Source of the DNA: Mycobacterium sp. ITM-2016-00318
GTDB taxonomy: Bacteria > Actinomycetota > Actinomycetes > Mycobacteriales > Mycobacteriaceae
Direction: 5' to 3'
Length of the DNA stretch: 64,000 bases
Assembly: GCF_002968285.2 (NCBI RefSeq)
Contig: NZ_CP134400.1
Coordinates: forward strand, 3,286,001-3,350,000
The notes beneath the pieces are model-generated. The model searched no databases. It saw only the letters and a program-made list of their open reading frames with translations, and had not been told where the DNA came from. Shown here piece by piece: positions 48,333 to 56,017 of the stretch. Position 1 is the stretch's first letter. Every line of letters starts with the position of its first letter. A program made the translations under genes and the position numbers.

Positions 48333-49607
48333 ATGAACGCCCACAGCACCGTGAATTCACCCCGCAAGATCGCGGGCGTTCTCGTCGCTAGCGCCATGAC
48401 GAGCGGATTGTTCGCAAGCGCCGGGTTAGGGTTAGCCCCGACGGCGAACGCGACCTGTGCGTCGTTCTTTGGAATCGGCAACAGCCTCGACTGCACCAGC
48501 ACGTTGTTCAGTGTTGCTTTCGCTGTCGGCGACGGAGCCGTCGCCCACTCCGATGGGTTTCTCGGCGCGTCCTTCGCCGTCGGTACTGGGGCCGCTGCGA
48601 CCACGAGCGGTGCGTTGACTTTGGCCAGTGCGGTCGGCAATAACGTCACGGCGGGGGCCAACGGCTTACTGGGCCTCGCCTTGAGCGCCGGAGGCGACGA
48701 CAACGAGGTTACAGCCGGCACATCGGGGTCAATCCTCACTTTGGCCACCAACTTCTTCGGCAGCAACAACACCGTCATGGCCGAAGGAGGCTTCTCGAAT
48801 CGCGCCGCAAACATCGGCGGCGACAACAACACCGTCACGACAGAAGGCAGCTCGTTCAATTTTGCCCGCAATATTCTGGGCAACGGCAACACCGTCACGA
48901 CAACGGGCGGCTCCAACAACGGGGCTCAAAACATTCTCGGCGACGGCAACACGGTCACGCAAAATGGCGGAACCTTCAACATCGCCAGAAACTTCCTCGG
49001 CAGCGACAACACCGTCACGACAACGGGCGGTTTCGGGAACTTCGCGCGGAATCGGTTCGGTGATGGCAATACCGTCACAACCCTGGGCGGTAGCCAAACC
49101 CTCGCGACCAATTTCTTGGGCAGCGGGAACACCGTCGAGGCGCTAGGCGGGTCTTCCAACAGAGCGAGGAACATTGGCGGCAGCAACAATGTCCTGTCCG
49201 TGGGCGGCCCCGGCAGCACCTTGAACTTCGTCTACAACTTCGGGGGAGACCGCAACACCATCAGCGCCGGTCCCGGCAACTTGAACGCCGGGATCAACGT
49301 CTTCGGCTCCGACAATAAAGTCGCAGCGGGTCCGGGTCCGCTTGCATTTGCCGCTTCCCTCTTCCAAGACGGTCGAACCGTCACGCAGACAACCCCCGGT
49401 ATCGCGATCAATAACACCTCTGGTGGGGCGGTTGCGACGAGCGGCCAAAGCAGTACCCCTCGCCTGGCGAACGCGACGGCCAACGGCCCCAAGGCCCCGA
49501 AGGCCGCTTCCCGGGGTGGGTCGGTAGTCAAGCCGCCCAGCCATCGGATTACCACGTCGGTCAAGAAATTCAAAAATGCTGTCAACGGAGGCACCGGGCG
49601 GCCATAA
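48333..49607 (+). CDS. Secreted repeat protein, predicted beta-solenoid of 20-residue units
   Basis: 424 residues. A signal peptide (1-41, ending LAPTANA-TCAS) is followed by about 15 imperfect repeats (about 58-365), clearest in the middle: ARNILGNGNTVTTTGGSNNG, AQNILGDGNTVTQNGGTFNI, ARNFLGSDNTVTTTGGFGNF. The consensus is xARNxLGxxNTVTTxGGSxx. A regular 20-residue period with Asn and Gly at turns and V/T strands predicts a right- or left-handed beta-solenoid. A basic C-terminal tail follows (366-424, KAPKAASRGG ... VKKFKNAV). Two Cys occur near the mature N-terminus. GGATGGAG precedes the ATG. No named family is recognised; PPE-MPTR pentapeptides differ. Confidence 0.75.
   Translation: MNAHSTVNSPRKIAGVLVASAMTSGLFASAGLGLAPTANATCASFFGIGNSLDCTSTLFSVAFAVGDGAVAHSDGFLGASFAVGTGAAATTSGALTLASAVGNNVTAGANGLLGLALSAGGDDNEVTAGTSGSILTLATNFFGSNNTVMAEGGFSNRAANIGGDNNTVTTEGSSFNFARNILGNGNTVTTTGGSNNGAQNILGDGNTVTQNGGTFNIARNFLGSDNTVTTTGGFGNFARNRFGDGNTVTTLGGSQTLATNFLGSGNTVEALGGSSNRARNIGGSNNVLSVGGPGSTLNFVYNFGGDRNTISAGPGNLNAGINVFGSDNKVAAGPGPLAFAASLFQDGRTVTQTTPGIAINNTSGGAVATSGQSSTPRLANATANGPKAPKAASRGGSVVKPPSHRITTSVKKFKNAVNGGTGRP
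48700..49330 (+). repeat. 60-bp coding tandem repeats of the solenoid gene
   Basis: At DNA level the units keep blocks such as GGCAACACCGTCACG and GACAACACCGTCACGAC at 60-bp intervals through this region. Selection for the protein period plus unequal crossing-over would explain the pattern. Confidence 0.75.
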
Positions 49608-49917
49608 ATGGCGGCCGCCAAAGCCGGGGGCGCGGGCAGCAGCATTATGGCGACGGTCACGGCCAAGAGGTGTACGTCGATGTCGTGTTCTGGTCAGAAC
49701 GGTGGATCGTCGGGTGGCGGTGGCGGTTCGGGGTGGAGGCCGCCAATCCGGTGGCAGCTCTTCGGGTTCCATCGGATCGTGATCCAGGTGCAGAACGGGC
49801 TGGTGCTCCGGCCGCATTTGAGGATGAACAACTCTTGCGCAGCTCGTTGCGGTGTTTTCGGTAGGCGATCTCCTCTACCTCAGCACCTCGCGGCCGAGGC
49901 CTTTCATGTCCCGCCCC
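49608..49917. other. Non-coding gap holding repeat copy A
   Basis: No intact gene. It is mostly occupied by the first copy of a 175-bp duplicated segment (49700-49874), with open but unconvincing frames on both strands. Confidence 0.5.
49700..49874. repeat. Duplicated 175-bp segment, copy A
   Basis: It matches 51565-51738 with about ten differences, including a one-base indel (about 95% identity). It begins CGGTGGATCGTCGGGTGGCG and ends GTAGGCGATCTCCT. In one minus-strand frame both copies read HQPVLHLDHDPMEPEELPPD, which may be a decayed coding tail. Origin unknown. Confidence 0.8.
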
Positions 49918-50184
49918 TCATTCGCCGGGGCTGTCACCCAGGCCACCTGACCCCGGCCCCATGTCTTCACGAGCCACCCCGTTTGGGTCGGGCATGTCAG
50001 GAGCCCGTTCCACGGGCTCGCACTCGACCGACGCGGAGTCTGGATTTTCAACGACGATGCAGTCACTCGGTTCTTGCGGGTTTGCGCTCGCGGGCGGAAG
50101 GGTCACGACGGGCCCCAAGAGGGCAATCGCAACGGTGAAACCACCGGCGAAGATTCGGTTTCCTGCTGTTATGTGGAACGACAT
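49918..50184 (-). CDS. Small secreted protein with Cys pair and acidic tail
   Basis: 88 residues from ATG 50184 (MSFHITAGNRIFAGGFTVAI), with GGGAG upstream. The signal peptide ends near PPASA-NPQ. The mature part has two Cys (SDCIVVENPDSASVECEPVE) and a Pro/Asp/Gly tail (MPDPNGVAREDMGPGSGG). It resembles the pattern of small exported mycobacterial proteins; no function is known. It lies among decayed sequences. Confidence 0.55.
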   Translation of the reverse strand: MSFHITAGNRIFAGGFTVAIALLGPVVTLPPASANPQEPSDCIVVENPDSASVECEPVERAPDMPDPNGVAREDMGPGSGGLGDSPGE

Positions 50185-50339
50185 TGTTCCCAACTCCCAG
50201 ATTGAAACTTGAATCGTCGAGTCGGTGCCCGACGTACTCCCTATCTAGAGGGATGTAGACCTATCTAGACGGACGCAGACGGTGATTACCCAATTGTCGC
50301 CTGCGTAAGCATTCGAGAACAAAATTGATCGGGGTTCGA

Positions 50340-50935
50340 GAAGGCCTAATAAGCGGTACCGCGCACATACGGTGACGGTGAACACTCCCAGTCGGTTGGG
50401 CCGCACGACGACATGGCCGAAACGCCAAATGGCCCTGAGCAACACGCTGTCACTGGAGAAATACTGATGCTCCGAGGTCGCGACCTTGACTTGTCCCACG
50501 ACGGCGCGCTGATCAACCACCACGCCCGAGTAGCCAGGCACCGCCGGATCTACGATCACCGGCAGTGACAGCGGCATCGGCACGGCGTCGGTGGTACCCG
50601 CGCCCCACCAGTCTTATGTTCTGAGGTGGCGACTGCGACACCTGGCTGGCGGTGGCCGTTTGGCCGTACTTCTCATTGGACAGCCGAACCAACTGCGTCA
50701 CCTTCGCGGTGTGCACGAGCACCTCGACGAGTACAGGTTCGCCTTCCGGTCTCGTCGCCCTCGGCGGTGAACCGGGCTTGGTCGTCGTCCACGTAGGCGA
50801 CCCGCATCACGGGCTCGTCACCTTCATCTCACCGGCGACCGTGCTGCACTGAAGAAATAAGGTGTCGGGGACAACGTCGGTCGGCGTGAAGGTGTAGAGG
50901 TCGGGCCGGCACGCACCCGCCGAGGTGCTGGTTAA
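50340..50935 (-). pseudogene. Frameshifted, internally deleted HK97-type phage major capsid protein
   Basis: Minus strand. Reading across about three frameshifts gives one continuous capsid-like protein. It starts LYTFTPTDVVPDTLFLQCST and VAGEMKVTSP, shifts to VMRVAYVDDDQARFTAEGDE, shifts to PVLVEVLVHTAKVTQLVRLS and NEKYGQTATASQ, then shifts to LPVIVDPAVPGYSGVVVDQR, AVVGQVKVATSEHQYFSSDS and WRFGHVVVRPNRLGVFTVTV. That order matches N-terminal arm, E-loop region and C-terminal P-domain/beta segment of actinophage HK97 capsids. The middle, about 100 residues, is missing. Homology is from pattern recognition. Confidence 0.6.
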
Positions 50936-51269
50936 TGGGTGTAATCCATTGGAGCACAATCTTTTACCAAGGTACGGCTCAGGGCCTGGCGAATTGGTTG
51001 GATTGGCGGATCGGCTCCTTGGCCTTACCGTGCCCGCGCTACGGCGGGGATTGCGCTTGCGGAGTCTGAACCATCCCGGTCGGTTCCGCGCTACAGGGCT
51101 AGATACCCCGACTAGTGAGAGGTGGGGAGATTTGACAGTTCCCCCTGAGATCGGATCGTGACGATTCCGTTGGCAACGGGCTGTCACGGGCGAGATACCG
51201 TGCCAATCAGTTTCAAAATTGGTCGGTCCCAAATGAGGTGCCGTGCCTTTTGTTAGGAGGGATCGAGAA
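50936..51269. other. Non-coding gap, 334 bp, upstream of the capsid remnant
   Basis: Continuation of the decayed island. One minus-strand frame is open through it, but its composition is arginine-rich and shadow-like, and no family is recognised. No attachment site could be identified. Confidence 0.4.
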
Positions 51270-51368
51270 ATGATGGATTCACACTGTCCCTGTTGCCCTG
51301 CAATGGCAGCAAGCGGCGTGGAATGCCCTTGCTGCGCTGCACCGCCTCCACCGCCTCCACCGCTTTAA
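51270..51368 (+). CDS. Possible 32-residue Cys/Pro-rich peptide
   Basis: ATG ATG start behind a strong AGGAGGG Shine-Dalgarno (51256-51262, 7 nt spacing). The peptide reads MMDSHCPCCPAMAASGVECP then CCAAPPPPPPPL. Six Cys in two CPCC motifs could bind metal or sense cysteine, and a seven-proline run ends the peptide. It is too short for homology. No gene follows within 800 bp, so an attenuator role has no obvious target. Confidence 0.45.
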   Translation: MMDSHCPCCPAMAASGVECPCCAAPPPPPPPL

Positions 51369-52205
51369 CGGGCTTCATCCGCGCAAAGCCACCCTTTTCA
51401 GTCCTTGCGCCGAGGTGCGAACGCCTGCGTCCAAGGGGCGACGGGTTGTCGGTGGGGGTGCCGACGCGCCGGATCCGAAACGCCCCCAAGTCGAGCGTGA
51501 CGCCCCTGCGGCGTGCGGATGCGCCTTGATGACGGCGTCGGCCAGCCTGGCCACAGCGTCGGGACGGTGGATCGTCGGGTGGCGGTGGTGGTTCGGGGTG
51601 GAGGCTACCAATCCGGTGGCAGCTCTTCGGGTTCCATCGGATCGTGATCCAGGTGCAGAACGGGCTGATGCTCGGGCCGCCCATGAGGATGAACAACTCT
51701 TGCGCATCTCGTTGCGGTGTTTCGGTAGGCGATCTCCTGTCGGAGGGCGTGCTGCAGTCGACGGTGTGCCTCGTGGATGGGGCGGTGAATGCGGTTGCGT
51801 TTGCGAATACGCGTGATGCGGCTCGCTCGTTCGCGGGAGTGGTTGCGGCGAACGGTTTTCGGCGCCTGACATGCCGGCGCTGCCATCTGGAGGAAATAGA
51901 TCGACGTCGCCGGGCACAGGGGTACCAGGCTGTTTTAGCGGCGGGTTTGTGATCGGTTGCGTCAGCGCTCGTCCGCTAGGCGGCCGTGTGTTGAGACCAC
52001 AGCGCTCTGCTTTCGGTCGCCGGTCATCGCCGGGAAGGCTTTCGATATCAATAGCTGGAAGCGCTCCCCGCATATCCTGAGCTGGATCTTTGTCAATCAT
52101 GGCATTTGCGCCGCAAATTTGACGTTTGATCGACAGTCAGTTTGGGTATCCACAGCGGCGCGAAGGTGAGGTTTGTCTAGACACCGCCTAAAAGGGGTGA
52201 GGACG
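51369..52205. other. Decayed region, 837 bp, before gvpO
   Basis: Contains duplicated segment copy B (51565-51738). At 51420-51580 the minus strand has coding-like pieces in two frames (RPDAVARLADAVIKAHPHAA, then GVTLDLGAFRIRRVGTPTDN), suggesting another frameshifted gene. On the plus strand 51740-51950 an open tail ends RRRRAQGYQAVLAAGL. None can be called a gene. Confidence 0.45.
51565..51738. repeat. Duplicated 175-bp segment, copy B
   Basis: Second copy of the segment at 49700-49874, same orientation, 1.7 kb away. The capsid remnant and the Cys-rich peptide lie between the copies, so the pair may mark a duplication or insertion event in the island. Confidence 0.8.
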
Positions 52206-52517
52206 ATGACGAAACGCAGCCCGCGGTCGGCGAGGGTAGCGATACGCAAAACGGTCGAACTAGCCGCCGACTATGTCACCGACATCACGAATTGCCAACC
52301 GACACAGGTTACCGCGTTGCAACCCGCCGATGAGGGTGGCTGGATCGTCGAGGTGGAAGTTGTCGCCGAACGACGAATCCCGTCGTCGGCAGACATGCTG
52401 GAGCTGTATGAGATCGAGCTCGACGCCGACGGGGAAGTGCTGGCACATAACCGAATTAGTCGTTACGCGCGCTTCGAGCGCCTGCCCAACTCGGATGCGG
52501 AACAGAGCGTAAATTAG
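52206..52517 (+). CDS. gvpO: Orphan gas-vesicle-type protein GvpO
   Basis: 103 residues from ATG 52206. The body follows the GvpO family: WIVEVEVVAERRIPSSADML (57-76 region), ELYEIELDADGEVLAHNRIS and RYAR. The basic N-terminus (MTKRSPRSARVAIRK) is also usual. GvpO is a small accessory protein in actinobacterial gas-vesicle clusters. No gvpA, F, L or other gvp gene is in the window, so it stands alone beside prophage debris. Its function outside gas vesicles is unknown. Confidence 0.75.
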   Translation: MTKRSPRSARVAIRKTVELAADYVTDITNCQPTQVTALQPADEGGWIVEVEVVAERRIPSSADMLELYEIELDADGEVLAHNRISRYARFERLPNSDAEQSVN

Positions 52518-52747
52518 CAGCCTAACGGCGGTGGACTCGACTACGCCTAGAGTGCCGATTAGGAGTGCTCCTCGGGGGGACGGCGGCGCTGCCAGAACAG
52601 CTAGTTACTGCGCCTCTGGCTTAGGGCTGGACAATGAGCGACCCGAGGCTCAGCACCACCGCCCGCCGTCTGTCATAAGCCGCCAGGCCGCACCTGGCCT
52701 CGTGTGCCGTCGCAATGAGTTTTGCCCTCCGGTGCAGTCTGATCTGT

Positions 52748-53314
52748 ATGGGCACACTCATCTATGGCTTCACCGTGTCGGTGGACGGGTACATCGCCGA
52801 CGCACAAGGCAGCATCGACTGGTCCGATCCGAGCGAAGAACTGCACCAGTACTGGAACGACTTCGAGCGGGAAACCGTCCTATCGTTCTACGGGCGGCGG
52901 CTCTACGAACTGATGTCCGCGTACTGGCCGACCGCCGACAAGACGCCGGACGCCACGCCTTTGATCGTCGACTTCGCGCACATCTGGCGCGACATGCCCA
53001 AGGTCGTTTTCTCGCGCACCCTGGAGTCCGTCGACTGGAACTCCCGCCTGGAACGCGGCGACCCAGTCGAGGTGATAACGAAGCTGAAAGCCGAAACCGA
53101 CGGCAGGCTGGAGGTGGCCGGCGCGACGCTGGCCGCACCGATCGTGCAGGCCGGGCTGGTGGACGAATACCGCATCGTGGTCGCGCCCACCGCCGTGGGC
53201 GGCGGCACCCCGTTCTTCCCGACCCTGCCGTCATGGATCTCGCTGCGACTGTTGGAGAACCGGACCTTCCCGGGCGGCACGGTCCTGCTGCGCTACGAGG
53301 CGAAACACGACTGA
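52748..53314 (+). CDS. Dihydrofolate-reductase-like (RibD C-terminal domain) protein
   Basis: 188 residues from ATG 52748 (MGTLIYGFTVSVDGYIADAQ). The family pattern is clear: SVDGYIAD at the start, ETVLSFYGRRLYELMSAYW in the NADPH-binding half, KVVFSRTLESVDWNSRL, GRLEVAGATLAAPIVQAGLVDEYRIVVAP (in part) and VGGGTPFF. These are NAD(P)H reductases of unknown substrate. No Shine-Dalgarno is visible, so the mRNA may be leaderless. Confidence 0.85.
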   Translation: MGTLIYGFTVSVDGYIADAQGSIDWSDPSEELHQYWNDFERETVLSFYGRRLYELMSAYWPTADKTPDATPLIVDFAHIWRDMPKVVFSRTLESVDWNSRLERGDPVEVITKLKAETDGRLEVAGATLAAPIVQAGLVDEYRIVVAPTAVGGGTPFFPTLPSWISLRLLENRTFPGGTVLLRYEAKHD

Positions 53315-53393
53315 CGAACTGGTAACCGGGAAACTCACAGAACGACCTCCCGAAGCGATCTCACGCGCCGCCCTCCCCCATCGTCTACAGGGT

Positions 53394-53912
53394 ATGAACA
53401 CTCGACACGCTCTGGTCGACAGCGGGCTCGGCGAACTGACCCTCGTCGCCGACGGCGACGCGCTCGTCGGTTTGTACTTTCACCATCACTGGTACAAGCC
53501 GTCCATGAAGACGTTCGGGCCGCAAGTCGACGCCGCAGACGACGCGCTGCTGGCAGAGGCACAGAAGCAACTCGATGACTACCTGGCCGGCTACCGCCCG
53601 CACTTCGATCTACCGATCAGAACACACGGTGACGACCTTCAGCGTCGCGTCTGGGACCGGCTGACAGCCATCCCCTACGGCGCGACAATCACCTACGGCG
53701 AACTCGCCGACGAGTTGGCCGATCGAACAACCGCTCAGCAGGTCGGTGCCGCCGTCGGCAGCAACCCGCTTTCGATCGTCGTTCCGTGCCACCGCGTGGT
53801 CGGAAAGCATGGCAAGCTCACCGGCTATGCGGGCGGGCTCGAACGCAAGAAGTTCCTGCTCGGCCTGGAGGAGCCGCCGACGTCCGTGCGGCACGGTTGT
53901 TCTGATGGCTGA
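53394..53912 (+). CDS. ogt: Methylated-DNA--protein-cysteine methyltransferase
   Basis: 172 residues. Ogt removes O6-alkyl groups from guanine by suicide transfer to its Cys. The active site IVVPCHRVVGKHGKLTGYAG places C132 in the PCHRV motif. The helix-turn-helix segment is RRVWDRLTAIPYGATITYGELA (in part), with the Arg finger there. The gene overlaps the next one by 8 bases, so both are translated together. Confidence 0.93.
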   Translation: MNTRHALVDSGLGELTLVADGDALVGLYFHHHWYKPSMKTFGPQVDAADDALLAEAQKQLDDYLAGYRPHFDLPIRTHGDDLQRRVWDRLTAIPYGATITYGELADELADRTTAQQVGAAVGSNPLSIVVPCHRVVGKHGKLTGYAGGLERKKFLLGLEEPPTSVRHGCSDG

Positions 53913-54618
53913 CCTTTGGGAGAAGCGCGTCGACGCGGCCGCCTGGGACGCCGTCGCCGCTGAGATCAGCGACTTCGGCGGCGCGTTGCTCCCCCAGCTG
54001 CTCACGAAGGCGGAGGCGAAGACGCTTCGCGGACTGTATCCCGACGACAATCGGTTCCGGTCGACGATCGAGATGAGCCGCTACCGGTTCGGCGAAGGGC
54101 AGTACCGCTACTTCGCCCGGCCCTACCCTGAGCCGATCAACGAGCTGAAACGGGCGCTGTACCCGCGGCTGCTGCCCATCGCCCGGGACTGGTGGCACAA
54201 GCTGGGCCGCGACATCCCGTGGCCCGACGACCTCGACGACTGGCTCGATATGTGCCATGCGGCGGGCCAGACCAAGTCGACGGCGATCCTGCTCAGATAC
54301 AAGAAGGGCGACTGGAACGCTTTGCACCGGGATCTCTACGGCGATCTAGTGTTTCCGCTGCAGGTCGTGATCAACCTGTCCGAGCCGGGTGTCGACCACA
54401 CCGGCGGCGAGTTCCTTCTGCTGGAGCAGCGCCCGCGGGCGCAATCGCGTGGAACGGCGACGCTGCTGCCGCACGGCCACGGTTTCGTCTTCACCACCCG
54501 CGAACGGCCGGTGAAGTCTGCAAGGGGATGGTCGGCAGCGCCTGTCCGGCATGGTGTTTCGGCCGTGCGCTCCGGCCAGCGGTTCACGCTCGGCCTGGTG
54601 TTCCACGACGCCGCGTGA
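53905..54618 (+). CDS. Fe(II)/2-oxoglutarate oxygenase, DUF2086-type (damaged-DNA demethylation)
   Basis: 237 residues from ATG 53905 (MADLWEKRVDAAAWDAVAAE). The facial triad is visible: H141 and D143 in WNALHRDLYG and H216 in VRHGVSAV, with the 2-oxoglutarate Arg at R226. The family (PF09859) is described as an oxygenase acting on alkyl-damaged DNA. The 8-base overlap with ogt supports a joint role: direct reversal of O6-alkylguanine and oxidative removal of N-alkyl lesions. AlkB-like activity is inferred. Confidence 0.8.
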   Translation: MADLWEKRVDAAAWDAVAAEISDFGGALLPQLLTKAEAKTLRGLYPDDNRFRSTIEMSRYRFGEGQYRYFARPYPEPINELKRALYPRLLPIARDWWHKLGRDIPWPDDLDDWLDMCHAAGQTKSTAILLRYKKGDWNALHRDLYGDLVFPLQVVINLSEPGVDHTGGEFLLLEQRPRAQSRGTATLLPHGHGFVFTTRERPVKSARGWSAAPVRHGVSAVRSGQRFTLGLVFHDAA

Positions 54619-54680
54619 AACCCCGGGGCACTACCGTCCATGGCCAGATGTATGCCGGAGGAGTACCGGCGCCTGGAAGG

Positions 54681-55313
54681 CTAGGCCGATGCCCGCCGAC
54701 GCACCACGATGACGTTGTCCATCCACGGCCGCTGCTGCCCATCCGGACCGACCGCCTGTCGCTCGACGGAATCCACACGTACACGGTCGAATTCGTCATC
54801 GCTCAAGTTCATACCGGCAATCACCTCTTCAGGGCTGGGGAACTCGTGATGATGATCGAGCTTTGATGCCCAAGGCGGCGCCGAACCATGGTCGACGATT
54901 ACCAGCAGACCGCCCGGCCGCAGCGCCGCTGCGGCGTTGATCAGGATCCGCCGCCGATCCAGGTGAATCTTCGAATGCAGGAACTGTGCCGAGATCAGAT
55001 CGAAGGTGCCGTCCGGAAAGCCTTCCGACAGGTCGAATTGGCGAAACTCGATTCGGTCGGCGAGGCCGCGGACATCCGCCGCTTCCCTGGCACGGCCCAA
55101 CGCGGTGTCCGAGATGTCGACCGCGGTGACGTTCCAGCCCCGCTCGGCGAGCCACACCGCGTCGGCTCCCTCTCCGCAACCGAGGTCGAGCGCTCGTCCC
55201 GGCGTCAGAGCGCCTGCCACGTCGGCGAATTGGACGTTGACCCGTCCGCTCCAGATCCGGTCGCGTCCGCCGTAGTGCTGCTCCCAGTGCTCCTTGGTCT
55301 CATGCGTTGACAT
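54681..55313 (-). CDS. SAM-dependent class I methyltransferase
   Basis: 210 residues from ATG 55313 (MSTHETKEHWEQHYGGRDRI), with GGAG upstream. SAM-binding motif I is ALDLGCGEGADAVWLAERGW, followed by the acidic strand TAVDISDTALGRAR and motif IV region FDLISAQFLHSKIH. It is similar to TehB/UbiE-like small-molecule methyltransferases. It is transcribed divergently from the XRE-cupin regulator (122 bp gap), which probably controls it. Confidence 0.87.
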   Translation of the reverse strand: MSTHETKEHWEQHYGGRDRIWSGRVNVQFADVAGALTPGRALDLGCGEGADAVWLAERGWNVTAVDISDTALGRAREAADVRGLADRIEFRQFDLSEGFPDGTFDLISAQFLHSKIHLDRRRILINAAAALRPGGLLVIVDHGSAPPWASKLDHHHEFPSPEEVIAGMNLSDDEFDRVRVDSVERQAVGPDGQQRPWMDNVIVVRRRASA

Positions 55314-55429
55314 GTGATCTCCATTCCGGGCCGATGAGCCCATAATCATCGACCACCAGTGCTCTCCGGCAATCCCATGAATCAGCCATGCCGCCAGCTT
55401 GCCGCTGCCCGCTGAATCTGCCAATGTAA

Positions 55430-55446
55430 TTTGCCATGCAGGCAAA
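55430..55446 (+). promoter_or_regulatory. Inverted repeat over the regulator start codon
   Basis: TTTGCC-ATGCA-GGCAAA is a perfect 6-bp inverted repeat with a 5-bp centre. The ATG of the XRE-cupin gene is at 55436-55438, inside it. A partial copy, TCTGCCAAT, lies just upstream. It is a plausible autoregulatory operator. Confidence 0.45.
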
Positions 55447-56017
55447 CGAGACCTCCGAAGACGACGTCGACCTGCGAGTTCGCCGCCGTCTGCGTGATCT
55501 GCGCCTCGAGCGCGGCCTGACTTTGGAGGACGTCGCCCGCAGCGCACGCATCGACGTGTCCACGCTCAGCCGGCTCGAATCCGGTAAGCGCCGACTCGCT
55601 CTCGACCATCTCCCCCGCCTCGCCGAAGCGCTGTCGGTCAGCACCGACGAACTCCTGCGCGCGCCCGAGGCGGCCGATCCGCGTGTACGGGGCGCATCGC
55701 ATACCCACAATGACATCACCTACTGGCCGCTGACCCGCCAGTCGGCAGCGGGTGGTCTACATGCCTTCAAGATCCGCATCGCCGCCAAGCGCCGAAAACC
55801 GCCCTCGGAGTTACCCGTCCACGAAGGGCAGGACTGGACCTATGTGCTGTCGGGCCGGATGCGGCTCGTTCTCGGCGAGCGAGACTTCGTCATCGAACCC
55901 GGCGAAGCCGTCGAATTCAGCACCTGGACACCGCATTGGTTCGGCGTCGCCGACGGGCCCGTCGAGGCGATCATGATCTTCGGTGTGCACGGCGAACGCC
56001 TCCATCTGCACGACTGA
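55436..56017 (+). CDS. XRE-family transcriptional regulator with C-terminal cupin
   Basis: 193 residues. The helix-turn-helix (14-70) reads RLRDLRLERGLTLEDVARSA and STLSRLESGKRRLALDHLPR. A single cupin domain (about 110-190) has KPPSELPVHEGQDWTYVLSG and RDFVIEPGEAVEFSTWTPHW, suggesting a metal- or small-ligand-binding sensor. It is divergent from a methyltransferase gene. No Shine-Dalgarno is visible before the ATG. Confidence 0.88.
   Translation: MQANETSEDDVDLRVRRRLRDLRLERGLTLEDVARSARIDVSTLSRLESGKRRLALDHLPRLAEALSVSTDELLRAPEAADPRVRGASHTHNDITYWPLTRQSAAGGLHAFKIRIAAKRRKPPSELPVHEGQDWTYVLSGRMRLVLGERDFVIEPGEAVEFSTWTPHWFGVADGPVEAIMIFGVHGERLHLHD

Noticed and set aside
50807..51232. 142-residue minus-strand gene upstream of the capsid remnant
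   Set aside because: Only its last 35 residues are capsid-like; the rest is arginine-rich and unlike a protein. Treated as part of the pseudogene region.
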